Under the pieces are notes generated by a model. The model had not been told where the DNA came from and made no database searches. It was given only the letters and a program-made list of their open reading frames with translations. This document shows, one piece after another, positions 25,008 to 32,668 of a stretch of DNA of 64,000 nucleotides. A program made the translations under genes and the position numbers. The stretch comes from Ga0077527 sp964433345 (lineage in GTDB: Bacteria > Pseudomonadota > Gammaproteobacteria > Burkholderiales > SG8-41). The stretch's first letter is position 1. The number at the start of each line of letters is the position of its first letter. The DNA lies in NCBI GenBank assembly GCA_964433345.1, contig CAYSQJ010000005.1, positions 186,001 through 250,000 of the forward strand. The letters run 5' to 3'.

Positions 25008-25304
25008 ATGAGCCTGATTTCAGTGGCACGAATCGGAGTTTTACTGTTTCTGTCGGCAGCCGCGTCGGCGATCTGGGCAGACGACAGGGCTGATTACAAT
25101 GCCCGTGCGGCGGACCGGCTCGAGAGCTTGTTTCAGGCCCTGGATCGGAATGCCGACGGTGCGCTGACTCCGGAGGAGTCAAGAGGTGACCTTGATCTGG
25201 GACCCCGATTCAACGACATCGACATCAACCGCGACGGCATCATGACGCGGGCGGAGTTGGGGGTGTACCTACAACGTCGTTACGGCAGCCGGCCTGCGCC
25301 ATGA
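25008..25304 (+). CDS. Exported EF-hand protein
   Basis: A 98-aa protein with an N-terminal signal peptide (VARIGVLLFLSAAASAIWA) and two EF-hand loops, DRNADGALTPEE and DINRDGIMTRAE. Each loop has acidic ligands at the calcium-coordinating positions. A periplasmic or secreted calcium-binding role is likely. The ATG at 25008 is chosen because it starts the signal peptide directly; upstream in-frame codons give an unrelated Arg-rich stretch. It lies just left of the predicted integrative element. Confidence 0.75.
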   Translation: MSLISVARIGVLLFLSAAASAIWADDRADYNARAADRLESLFQALDRNADGALTPEESRGDLDLGPRFNDIDINRDGIMTRAELGVYLQRRYGSRPAP

Positions 25305-25390
25305 TCGGCTTGAATCTGCAAGGTTCTTTGCCTGACCCCGTTTCCGTCAATGTTCAAAAGCGATGGATCTGAGCGGTGCCGGATTCATTG

Positions 25391-25415
25391 AAAAAGCCCC
25401 GTCGCAGGGGCTTTT
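25391..25415 (-). terminator. Terminator, probably of the original tRNA-Ser
   Basis: GCCCC-loop-GGGGC hairpin followed on the minus strand by five T; on the plus strand the T-run is shorter. It lies 3 bp outside the 14-bp tRNA-Ser 3'-end copy at 25419-25432. That is where a terminator for a minus-strand tRNA-Ser gene would sit before insertion of the element. Confidence 0.75.
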
Positions 25416-25418
25416 GTA

Positions 25419-25432
25419 TGGCGGAGAGGGAG
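25419..25432 (+). repeat. Left attachment site (attL-like)
   Basis: TGGCGGAGAGGGAG is identical, in the same orientation, to the 3' end of the tRNA-Ser gene at 47603-47616. It sits 155 bp before the integrase gene. It is also half of a 10-bp inverted repeat, GTATGGCGGA and TCCGCCATAC (25417-25442). Confidence 0.7.
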
Positions 25433-25586
25433 TCCGCCATACTAATGTCCAATGACGTCCAACCCGGTCCGATGATTCTGGGTTTTACAGAGGGAAATTG
25501 TTGATCATGGCTTGACATGCCCAAATCAATCCAACACCATCCTTACCTGAAACGTGGGTAGAAACGAGGGTAGGATTGGAGGTGCA

Positions 25587-26807
25587 ATGGGGCGGGCATT
25601 ACAGCGGTTGTCGACACGATTCGTGGCCAGCAAGACGGTAGCCGGTTATTACGCCGACGGCGGCGGGCTGTATCTGCAGGTCGGCTCCTCCCGCAGCAAA
25701 AGCTGGATATTCCGTTACACCCTCAACGGCCGCGCCCGCGAGATGGGGCTGGGATCCGTGAGCAATATCGGCCTGGCGGATGCACGTAAGTCTGCCAGTG
25801 CGTGCCGCGGCCTGTTGCATGAAGGCAGGGATCCCATCCAGGTGCGCGATGCTGAACTGGCAGCTGAGCGGCTTGTACAGGCGCGCGCCATCACTTTCCG
25901 GGAATGTGCGGCAGCCTATATCGATGCTCACCGCGCAGGCTGGAAAAACGCCAAACACGCCAGTCAGTGGACCAATACCCTGGAGACCTATTGCGGGCCG
26001 GTATTTGGCGGTTTGCCGGTTGCGGAAGTGGATACCGGCTACGTGCTGAAGGTGCTGGAACCGATATGGGCGCAAAAGTCCGAGACGGCAAGCCGGCTGC
26101 GGGCACGCATCGAAAACGTGCTGGATTGGGCGACCGTCAGGAAATACCGCTCCGGTGAAAACCCCGCCAGATGGCGGGGGCATCTGGATATGCTGCTTCC
26201 CAGGCTCGGCAAGAAACAACGGGTCAAGCACCACCCGGCGATGCCTTATGGCGAAATCGGTGCTTTCATGGAGCGGCTGAGGGCGCAGCCCGGAATCGCC
26301 GCCCGTGCGCTGGAGTTTCTTGTCTTGACCGCCGCGCGTACGGCCGAGGTGATTGGTGCAAGGCCGGAAGAATTCGACTTGAGCAAGGGCGTCTGGATCG
26401 TGCCGGCCGAGCGCATGAAATCCGGCCGGCCGCACCGGGTGCCGTTGTCAGGGCGGGCGCTGGCAATTGTCAAAAAACAGAAGGAGGGGAAATACATCTT
26501 CCCGGGGGCCCGCGGAAAAAATCCCTTGAGCAACATGGCCATGCTCAAGCTCCTTGAGCGCATGGGCATTGATGCCACGGTGCACGGCTTCCGGTCGACG
26601 TTCAGGGACTGGGCCGCGGAGTGCACCCATTATTCGCGGGAGGTGTGCGAAATGGCCCTGGCCCACACGGTCGGGGATCAGACCGAAGCGGCGTATCGGC
26701 GTGGTGATTTGTTTGAAAAGCGCAGACTGCTGATGGGCGACTGGGCTGAATACTGTTCGGCACCGGCAGAGACGAAGATTGTGCCGCTCAGGCAGGCGTA
26801 TGCGTAA
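25587..26807 (+). CDS. P4-type tyrosine recombinase/integrase
   Basis: A 406-aa integrase with the N-terminal DUF4102 arm-binding domain (VAGYYADGGGLYLQVG, SWIFRYTLNGRAREMGLG), a core-binding domain (about residues 95-190), and a C-terminal catalytic domain. Catalytic residues are visible: Arg in TAARTAEVIG, His/Arg in HGFRSTFRDW, and the nucleophile Tyr in DQTEAAYRRGD. The ATG at 25587 is preceded by GGAGG; a GTG 11 codons earlier is less likely. It reads inward from the left attachment repeat. Target: the tRNA-Ser 3' end, inferred from the flanking repeats. Confidence 0.93.
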   Translation: MGRALQRLSTRFVASKTVAGYYADGGGLYLQVGSSRSKSWIFRYTLNGRAREMGLGSVSNIGLADARKSASACRGLLHEGRDPIQVRDAELAAERLVQARAITFRECAAAYIDAHRAGWKNAKHASQWTNTLETYCGPVFGGLPVAEVDTGYVLKVLEPIWAQKSETASRLRARIENVLDWATVRKYRSGENPARWRGHLDMLLPRLGKKQRVKHHPAMPYGEIGAFMERLRAQPGIAARALEFLVLTAARTAEVIGARPEEFDLSKGVWIVPAERMKSGRPHRVPLSGRALAIVKKQKEGKYIFPGARGKNPLSNMAMLKLLERMGIDATVHGFRSTFRDWAAECTHYSREVCEMALAHTVGDQTEAAYRRGDLFEKRRLLMGDWAEYCSAPAETKIVPLRQAYA

Positions 26808-26850
26808 GGATTAGCAGAGTGTCTTTAATCGACCTCGAAGGGAAGTGGGT

Positions 26851-27294
26851 ATGGCCAATCTTGAACGGGCAATCAGCATTGCGGTTGAGGCGCATCGTGG
26901 TTCGGTAGACAAGAGCGGGGTGCCTTACATCCTGCACCCCTTGCGTTTGATGTTGGGGATGTCTACCGACGCAGAGCGCATGATTGCGGTGCTCCATGAT
27001 GTGGTGGAAGACACGCACTGGACGCTGGATGCACTCCGCGCGGAGGGGTTTTCGGAAGATATCCTGTCGGCGCTGGACTGCCTGACGCGGCGGGAGGGCG
27101 AAACCTACGAGGCGTTTATCGCCCGCGCGTCCGCCAACCCGTTGGCCCGCCGGGTGAAAGTCGCAGATCTTGAGGACAACATGGACATCCGCCGGCTTTC
27201 TCGTCTTGCGGATAAGGATGTGGAGCGACTGCGGCGCTATTTGGCGGCGTGGCAGTTCATGGTGAGTGAAGCTCACGAGTTGGGAATGACTTGA
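26851..27294 (+). CDS. RelA/SpoT-type HD-domain hydrolase (small alarmone hydrolase-like)
   Basis: A 147-aa protein consisting of only the HD hydrolase domain seen in SpoT/MESH1-like enzymes. Metal- and substrate-binding motifs are present: AVEAHRG, YILHPLRLML, the HD pair in AVLHDVVEDTHW, and KVADLEDNMD. Family knowledge suggests (p)ppGpp or related nucleotide hydrolysis; no synthetase domain is present. The ATG at 26851 follows AAGGGAAG. It lies 44 bp after the integrase gene, reading the same way, so it is probably element cargo. It may tune host stress signalling, but this is inference. Confidence 0.82.
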   Translation: MANLERAISIAVEAHRGSVDKSGVPYILHPLRLMLGMSTDAERMIAVLHDVVEDTHWTLDALRAEGFSEDILSALDCLTRREGETYEAFIARASANPLARRVKVADLEDNMDIRRLSRLADKDVERLRRYLAAWQFMVSEAHELGMT

Positions 27295-27360
27295 ATCTGG
27301 AATTTTGTCTATCAAACTAGGGGCAATTCATCCTTCCACGAGCTTGGCACCTTTGATTTG

Positions 27361-27702
27361 CTATCCACACCCATGCACTACTTGGTTTAGGTCGGACAAC
27401 GATCCGCGCGATCTCTTCAAGCTGATTCGCCCGCCAATCACGTAACCGCTACGTCCGTCGGGCAGGCGAACAATGGGCGTGACGTCATCCTTTTCGACAT
27501 CGCATCCAATGACGGGGAGTTCTTCACCGGCGCGTAGGACTTTGATAGGCGCATTGGGGATTGTACCCTTTGGTGCACCATAGATCTCGGTTTGTTGATC
27601 GGCTCTCAAGACAATAACGTCACCACTCAGCACATAGCCAACGAGACTAAGGCCGAGTGAAACCAAAACTGCTATTCCGGCCAGGACTGCCTTTTGAAAC
27701 AT
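27361..27702 (-). CDS. Membrane-anchored small protein, candidate immunity protein for tip 1
   Basis: A 113-aa protein of no recognised family. One N-terminal transmembrane or signal-anchor helix (AVLAGIAVLVSLGLSLVGYV) is followed by a soluble, mainly beta-like domain exposed to the periplasm. Its ATG lies 3 bp after the stop of the RHS toxin-tip gene, with an in-frame TTG inside that stop, so it is tightly coupled. Position directly behind a polymorphic toxin tip is where immunity genes normally sit, and a periplasm-facing domain would suit a peptidase-like toxin acting there. Function is inferred from position only. Confidence 0.6.
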   Translation of the reverse strand: MFQKAVLAGIAVLVSLGLSLVGYVLSGDVIVLRADQQTEIYGAPKGTIPNAPIKVLRAGEELPVIGCDVEKDDVTPIVRLPDGRSGYVIGGRISLKRSRGSLSDLNQVVHGCG

Positions 27703-27704
27703 GG

Positions 27705-29798
27705 TCAAGGCACCATCGGTAGCGGTGACAAGGGGCGCGGTCCGGGATAGTAGTTGCCCGGTAACGTAAATGGCGACCGCCCTAGATCCCTTAAGAAGTC
27801 GCGTGGCAACATCGAGTCACCGACATCGATCCCAAATTGCCTCAGGCACTCCTGCCACGGAGTACCACAATTATTACTCGTCGCGCTGTATTGGGGATCC
27901 GACGACAGAAGGCATTTCCGCAACTCCGCCTCTTGCTGCGGTGTAAGCGGAATTCGCACTCCGATCCCATTGCGAACCTGCTGCTGCCGCTGAATGTAGT
28001 CATCAGCGCGAGGATATGTACGATCCCAGCCCCGAGGTCCGAAGGAGAAGTTTTCCCCGTTGATGTTCCCCGAGACATGCCCGAAGCTACTCTCAAGCTG
28101 GCCCAAGTTCCCAGGAACGATTCCGCCCGACCAGGAAAGAGCGCCCCAGAATATGATCTCCGTCATGAGTCCGAGTGGATCTACCCTGCTCAATGGATTG
28201 CTCCCGACATACGCATAGGTATTAATCCCTCCCGCCAGTCCAATCGGATCAGATTGCACATACCGTCCGGTGAGCGGGTCATAGTCCCTGAAGTAGTTGT
28301 AATGCGTGCCGAGTTCTGTGTCGAAGTACTGCCCCGGCAATCTGAGGTTGCAGGTAAAGTTCCCCGCCCCCGAGGGGTTCTCGTTCGGCGCATTGTTCCC
28401 ATAGGGATCATCGTTCGCCCAACTCCACACCGCCTGTCCCGTGTCACTGGTAATGAGCCGCGGCGTGTTCAGGTGATCGGTGTGCACGAAGTACATCTTC
28501 GGCACGGTGGTGAGCGCGATCAGCTGGATCGCATCCGCAATGACGAAGCCGTTGGCCTGGTCGGTGAGGGTGATGGTGCTGCTGCCGTTGAGGTTAAACG
28601 TCCCCAGCAGGTTGAAGGCACCGCCATTGGTCTGCTGGTTGACGGGTACTTGAGTGGTCCCCTGGGCATGGTTCACCGTGTAAGTCGCATTGCTCGCCCG
28701 ATTCGGGTTTGCCGTCCACTTCGCATACACCTCGTATTGCCCCGCTGCGACGTTCGGCGTCCAGGTCGCGGTGTTGAACTCCGGCGCCGAGGCCTCGATC
28801 AGCCGGATCGCATCCGCAATCACGAAGCCATTGGCCTGATCCGTCAGACTCACCTTGTGGCCCGATCCGGGCGCCATGCTGTAAGTGCCGAGCAAGACCC
28901 ACTGCCCGTTGTTCTGCACCTGATCCACCGTCACCGGGGTGTCACCCCCGGCATGGGTCACCGTGTACTGGGCATTGCTCGCCCGGTTCGGATGCGCCGT
29001 CCAGCGGGCATAGACCTTGTAGCTGCCCGCACTGGGGATCGTCGGCGTCCAGGTGGCCGTATTGGGGGCCGCATTCTCCGGGGTGACCTTGATCGCATCG
29101 GCAATGACGTAGCCGTCACCCTGGTCGACCAGCACCACCGAGTGGCCGCTGCCGGCGTTGAGACTGAAGGTGCCCAGCAACTGCCAAGTCCCGCCATTGG
29201 CCTCCTGGTTCACCGTCACCGCTGTCGCGCCCCCGGCATGGTTCACCGTATAGGTGGCCTGGGTGCTGCGGTTGGGGTGGGCGGTCCAGCGGGCATAGAC
29301 CTTGTAGCTGCCGGTGGTGGGGATGGTGGGGGTCCAGGTGAAGCTGTTGGCCCCGGCCCCGGCCGGGTGATGCTGGTAGTTGCTGCCGTAGTAGCCGCCG
29401 ACACTGGTGGAAGTGGCCCAGGTGCCGGAGGCCGTGCCCGCGGTGTTGTCCACCACGATGGCAGAGGGTTCCTCGCCATTGGCGGCGTGGACCTGGTAGT
29501 TGCTGCCCAGATACCCGCCCACCGAGGTCGAAGTGGGCCAGGTGCCAGTGACACTGAAGCCCGAGTCGGTGTTGTCCACCACGATGGCGCCGGGCGGGCT
29601 GCCGTTGGCGGGGTGGGCGAGGTAGTTCGTGCCCTGGTAACCGGGCACATTGGTGGAGGCCGACCAGCTGCCCAGCGTGCTGAAGCCGGCGTCGGTGTTG
29701 TCGATCACCACCGGGGTGGCGGCCTGGGTGGCCACGGCAGCGCAGAGGAGGAATGCAGCGAGTATTCCTGCGGTACTGTGGTTATGGGAGGGCATCAA
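27705..29798 (-). CDS. Sec-exported RHS-core protein with papain-like toxin tip (tip 1)
   Basis: A 697-aa protein with a signal peptide (ILAAFLLCAAVATQA), short beta repeats (VVIDNTDAGFSTLGSW type), three golvesin-C-like domains (each with YKVYARWTAHPNR or a similar segment), and an RHS-associated core (YFVHTDHLNTPRLITSD, ending SNPLSRVDP). A variable C-terminal tip of about 153 residues follows. In the tip, His574 (SSFGHVSGN) precedes Cys644 (SATSNNCGTP), the His-then-Cys order of circularly permuted papain/NlpC-like hydrolases. The YD-repeat shell normally joined to this core is a separate upstream gene. About 540 residues are identical to the neighbouring copy. Confidence 0.82.
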   Translation of the reverse strand: MMPSHNHSTAGILAAFLLCAAVATQAATPVVIDNTDAGFSTLGSWSASTNVPGYQGTNYLAHPANGSPPGAIVVDNTDSGFSVTGTWPTSTSVGGYLGSNYQVHAANGEEPSAIVVDNTAGTASGTWATSTSVGGYYGSNYQHHPAGAGANSFTWTPTIPTTGSYKVYARWTAHPNRSTQATYTVNHAGGATAVTVNQEANGGTWQLLGTFSLNAGSGHSVVLVDQGDGYVIADAIKVTPENAAPNTATWTPTIPSAGSYKVYARWTAHPNRASNAQYTVTHAGGDTPVTVDQVQNNGQWVLLGTYSMAPGSGHKVSLTDQANGFVIADAIRLIEASAPEFNTATWTPNVAAGQYEVYAKWTANPNRASNATYTVNHAQGTTQVPVNQQTNGGAFNLLGTFNLNGSSTITLTDQANGFVIADAIQLIALTTVPKMYFVHTDHLNTPRLITSDTGQAVWSWANDDPYGNNAPNENPSGAGNFTCNLRLPGQYFDTELGTHYNYFRDYDPLTGRYVQSDPIGLAGGINTYAYVGSNPLSRVDPLGLMTEIIFWGALSWSGGIVPGNLGQLESSFGHVSGNINGENFSFGPRGWDRTYPRADDYIQRQQQVRNGIGVRIPLTPQQEAELRKCLLSSDPQYSATSNNCGTPWQECLRQFGIDVGDSMLPRDFLRDLGRSPFTLPGNYYPGPRPLSPLPMVP
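28341..29735 (-). repeat. Near-identical duplicated segment, copy 1
   Basis: This stretch matches 31192-32586 at a constant offset of 2851 bp, with differences only near the ends. Shadow frames on both strands are also identical in the two copies, so the identity is at DNA level. It covers the golvesin-like domains and most of the RHS core. Confidence 0.9.
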
Positions 29799-29810
29799 GA
29801 GATATTGTTT

Positions 29811-29841
29811 TAAGTATTTGTTTTTATTGATTATTTTTATC
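29811..29841 (-). repeat. AT-rich dispersed motif, copy 3
   Basis: On the minus strand it reads CAATAAAAACAAATACTTA, about 12 bp before the start of the tip-1 RHS gene. It matches copy 2 at 17.2 kb over about 30 bp. Confidence 0.7.
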
Positions 29842-29846
29842 GTCCG

Positions 29847-30161
29847 TTATGTTTTTTGCTCCATCATTTTCCGCAGACCGTAAAAAGCAATCGATAAGAG
29901 TGCGATACCAGATATCAACGCAACTAACACGGCTAGCCCCCCCCGCAGCCCTCCCACTGAATGGATCACATGTCCCATTGCAAATACGCCAAGTAAAGTA
30001 GTGGAAATCGAGATCAAGATCGCGTGGCGCAACCATTGCTGTCCGCGATGTAGGGATCTATTGAAGCGCACCAGCAAATAGCAAAAAAAACAAGTACAGC
30101 CGGTGAGCCAGCCATATCCAATGGACCAGAGCACTGTCTCCCAATAACTAACGTCCACCAT
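29847..30161 (-). CDS. Small multi-pass membrane protein, candidate immunity component for tip 2
   Basis: A 104-aa protein with about three hydrophobic segments (SIGYGWLTGCTCFFCYLLV, AILISISTTLLGVFAMG, LAVLVALISGIALLSIAFY). No family recognised. The ATG at 30161 is 2 bp from the stop of the preceding membrane-protein gene; the open frame upstream overlaps that gene and is not preferred. It follows the RHS gene with the hydrophobic tip 2. A membrane immunity protein would suit a membrane-active toxin. The role is inferred from position. Confidence 0.55.
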   Translation of the reverse strand: MVDVSYWETVLWSIGYGWLTGCTCFFCYLLVRFNRSLHRGQQWLRHAILISISTTLLGVFAMGHVIHSVGGLRGGLAVLVALISGIALLSIAFYGLRKMMEQKT

Positions 30162-30163
30162 AT

Positions 30164-30490
30164 TTATGCTCGGCTGGCACTGCGAACGACCCTTGGTACG
30201 ACGTACTTGATACCGACAATGGTTACGGCAAATAGCATCACAAGGGCAAGAAGCGGTGGAAGCAATCCACCATCGGAACTTAAGCGAAACGCCCTCACAA
30301 CCGAAAGAGAAACTGCCGCGAACGCGAAGAAGAGAAGACGTATAGTAATTATCCATAGGTGACGGTGCGCGCTTCTACCATTGGGCGGCGCAGGTAAGAG
30401 CGTTAAGTTAATCACGGAATAAGTTACCGCGAGAGCTCCTACCGCAGATCCGAACCCGATTCCAGCTAGCAGGCTGAGTAGTGCGTCCAT
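30164..30490 (-). CDS. Small membrane protein, candidate immunity component for tip 2
   Basis: A 108-aa protein with three predicted transmembrane helices (LLSLLAGIGFGSAVGALAV, IRLLFFAFAAVSLSVV, LLALVMLFAVTIVGI). The ATG at 30490 shares one base with the stop codon of the tip-2 RHS gene, so it is translationally coupled; an upstream in-frame codon is less likely. No family recognised. With the next gene it forms a two-gene membrane cassette tied to tip 2, the expected place for immunity. Confidence 0.6.
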   Translation of the reverse strand: MDALLSLLAGIGFGSAVGALAVTYSVINLTLLPAPPNGRSAHRHLWIITIRLLFFAFAAVSLSVVRAFRLSSDGGLLPPLLALVMLFAVTIVGIKYVVPRVVRSASRA

Positions 30491-32655
30491 TACTGGCACC
30501 CACAAGACATGTCGGGGTTGTACCCGCCAAGCGTGGTTGGCACGAACAGATTTGCTCCCATTTGGCTCGCGGCACTTGCCCCAACTGAGACAGCAGCACC
30601 AGCATTGAGTGCATTCTGCATATTCGCGCTGATCGTCGCTGGGCTGGTAAAACCGCTAAATGTACGGTTTTGTCCAATATACTGGAGCGTGCGCCCAAGT
30701 CCTGCCGCGCTGCCCAAACCTCCGGAGATTGCACCGATTCCAGCTTGCACACCTGCTTGACCCCAACACACATTGCCAGTTGTGGCGTACTGATTCACTA
30801 CATTACTCGTGCCACCAATCAGGCCTCCGGCCAATCCTGTTCCAAAGACACCCCATGAGGTAGGAACAAACGTTGCAGCGACGCCAGCACCAGCGCCAAC
30901 AACCGTCCCCCACGCGATAGCAGAGGCATTCTGCCAAGTCCATCCGCCGCTCGCATTTGCTGCTTGGATCGCACCGGCAGCACCCCCGACGACACCGCCG
31001 ATAGTTTGAATGATCCAGAGGCCCTCTGGGTCAACACGACTCAGCGGATTGCTTCCAACATAGGCGTATGTATTGATTCCCCCTGCGAGCCCAATCGGAT
31101 CAGATTGCACATACCGTCCGGTGAGCGGATCATAATCCCTGAAGTAGTTGTAGTGTGTGCCGAGTTCAGTGTCGAAGTACTGCCCCGGCAGTCTGAGGTT
31201 GCAGGTAAAGTTCCCCGCCCCCGAGGGGTTCTCGTTCGGCGCATTGTTCCCATAGGGATCATCGTTCGCCCAACTCCACACCGCCTGTCCCGTGTCACTG
31301 GTAATGAGCCGCGGCGTGTTCAGGTGATCGGTGTGCACGAAGTACATCTTCGGCACGGTGGTGAGCGCGATCAGCTGGATCGCATCCGCAATGACGAAGC
31401 CGTTGGCCTGGTCGGTGAGGGTGATGGTGCTGCTGCCGTTGAGGTTAAACGTCCCCAGCAGGTTGAAGGCACCGCCATTGGTCTGCTGGTTGACGGGTAC
31501 TTGAGTGGTCCCCTGGGCATGGTTCACCGTGTAAGTCGCATTGCTCGCCCGATTCGGGTTTGCCGTCCACTTCGCATACACCTCGTATTGCCCCGCTGCG
31601 ACGTTCGGCGTCCAGGTCGCGGTGTTGAACTCCGGCGCCGAGGCCTCGATCAGCCGGATCGCATCCGCAATCACGAAGCCATTGGCCTGATCCGTCAGAC
31701 TCACCTTGTGGCCCGATCCGGGCGCCATGCTGTAAGTGCCGAGCAAGACCCACTGCCCGTTGTTCTGCACCTGATCCACCGTCACCGGGGTGTCACCCCC
31801 GGCATGGGTCACCGTGTACTGGGCATTGCTCGCCCGGTTCGGATGCGCCGTCCAGCGGGCATAGACCTTGTAGCTGCCCGCACTGGGGATCGTCGGCGTC
31901 CAGGTGGCCGTATTGGGGGCCGCATTCTCCGGGGTGACCTTGATCGCATCGGCAATGACGTAGCCGTCACCCTGGTCGACCAGCACCACCGAGTGGCCGC
32001 TGCCGGCGTTGAGACTGAAGGTGCCCAGCAACTGCCAAGTCCCGCCATTGGCCTCCTGGTTCACCGTCACCGCTGTCGCGCCCCCGGCATGGTTCACCGT
32101 ATAGGTGGCCTGGGTGCTGCGGTTGGGGTGGGCGGTCCAGCGGGCATAGACCTTGTAGCTGCCGGTGGTGGGGATGGTGGGGGTCCAGGTGAAGCTGTTG
32201 GCCCCGGCCCCGGCCGGGTGATGCTGGTAGTTGCTGCCGTAGTAGCCGCCGACACTGGTGGAAGTGGCCCAGGTGCCGGAGGCCGTGCCCGCGGTGTTGT
32301 CCACCACGATGGCAGAGGGTTCCTCGCCATTGGCGGCGTGGACCTGGTAGTTGCTGCCCAGATACCCGCCCACCGAGGTCGAAGTGGGCCAGGTGCCAGT
32401 GACACTGAAGCCCGAGTCGGTGTTGTCCACCACGATGGCGCCGGGCGGGCTGCCGTTGGCGGGGTGGGCGAGGTAGTTCGAGCCCTGGTAACCGGGCACA
32501 TTGGTGGAAGCCGACCAGCTGCCCAGCGTGCTGAAGCCGGCATCCGTGTTGTCGATCACCACCGGGGTGGCGGCTTGGGTGGCCACGGCAGAGCCCAGCA
32601 GCAGGGCGGCGAGCAGGTGGCGGGCGGTGGTCATGATGTGTTTGTTGTTATTCAT
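30490..32655 (-). CDS. Sec-exported RHS-core protein with hydrophobic toxin tip (tip 2)
   Basis: A 721-aa protein with the same plan as its neighbour: signal peptide (LLAALLLGSAVATQA), beta repeats, three golvesin-C-like domains and RHS core up to SNPLSRVDP. The tip then diverges completely into about 175 residues rich in Gly and Ala with long hydrophobic stretches (IGGVVGGAAGAIQAANA, WGVFGTGLAGGLIGG). Such a tip could insert into or perturb membranes, or could need further processing; no catalytic motif is seen. It starts 13 bp after the YD-repeat gene stop, with AAAGGGG upstream, so shell and core are made as separate exported proteins. Confidence 0.82.
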   Translation of the reverse strand: MNNNKHIMTTARHLLAALLLGSAVATQAATPVVIDNTDAGFSTLGSWSASTNVPGYQGSNYLAHPANGSPPGAIVVDNTDSGFSVTGTWPTSTSVGGYLGSNYQVHAANGEEPSAIVVDNTAGTASGTWATSTSVGGYYGSNYQHHPAGAGANSFTWTPTIPTTGSYKVYARWTAHPNRSTQATYTVNHAGGATAVTVNQEANGGTWQLLGTFSLNAGSGHSVVLVDQGDGYVIADAIKVTPENAAPNTATWTPTIPSAGSYKVYARWTAHPNRASNAQYTVTHAGGDTPVTVDQVQNNGQWVLLGTYSMAPGSGHKVSLTDQANGFVIADAIRLIEASAPEFNTATWTPNVAAGQYEVYAKWTANPNRASNATYTVNHAQGTTQVPVNQQTNGGAFNLLGTFNLNGSSTITLTDQANGFVIADAIQLIALTTVPKMYFVHTDHLNTPRLITSDTGQAVWSWANDDPYGNNAPNENPSGAGNFTCNLRLPGQYFDTELGTHYNYFRDYDPLTGRYVQSDPIGLAGGINTYAYVGSNPLSRVDPEGLWIIQTIGGVVGGAAGAIQAANASGGWTWQNASAIAWGTVVGAGAGVAATFVPTSWGVFGTGLAGGLIGGTSNVVNQYATTGNVCWGQAGVQAGIGAISGGLGSAAGLGRTLQYIGQNRTFSGFTSPATISANMQNALNAGAAVSVGASAASQMGANLFVPTTLGGYNPDMSCGCQ
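31192..32586 (-). repeat. Near-identical duplicated segment, copy 2
   Basis: Partner of 28341-29735. Between the two copies lie tip 2 and its two membrane genes, so the unit looks like a tandem duplication carrying a swapped tip-immunity cassette. Similarity fades gradually toward the tip (28180-28340 against 31031-31191). Confidence 0.9.
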
Positions 32656-32668
32656 GTCCGCGGCCCCT

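Noticed and set aside
25417..25442. GTATGGCGGA/TCCGCCATAC inverted repeat as an independent terminator
   Set aside because: No T-run follows; half of it is the tRNA-derived attachment sequence, so it is better explained as part of the recombination site.
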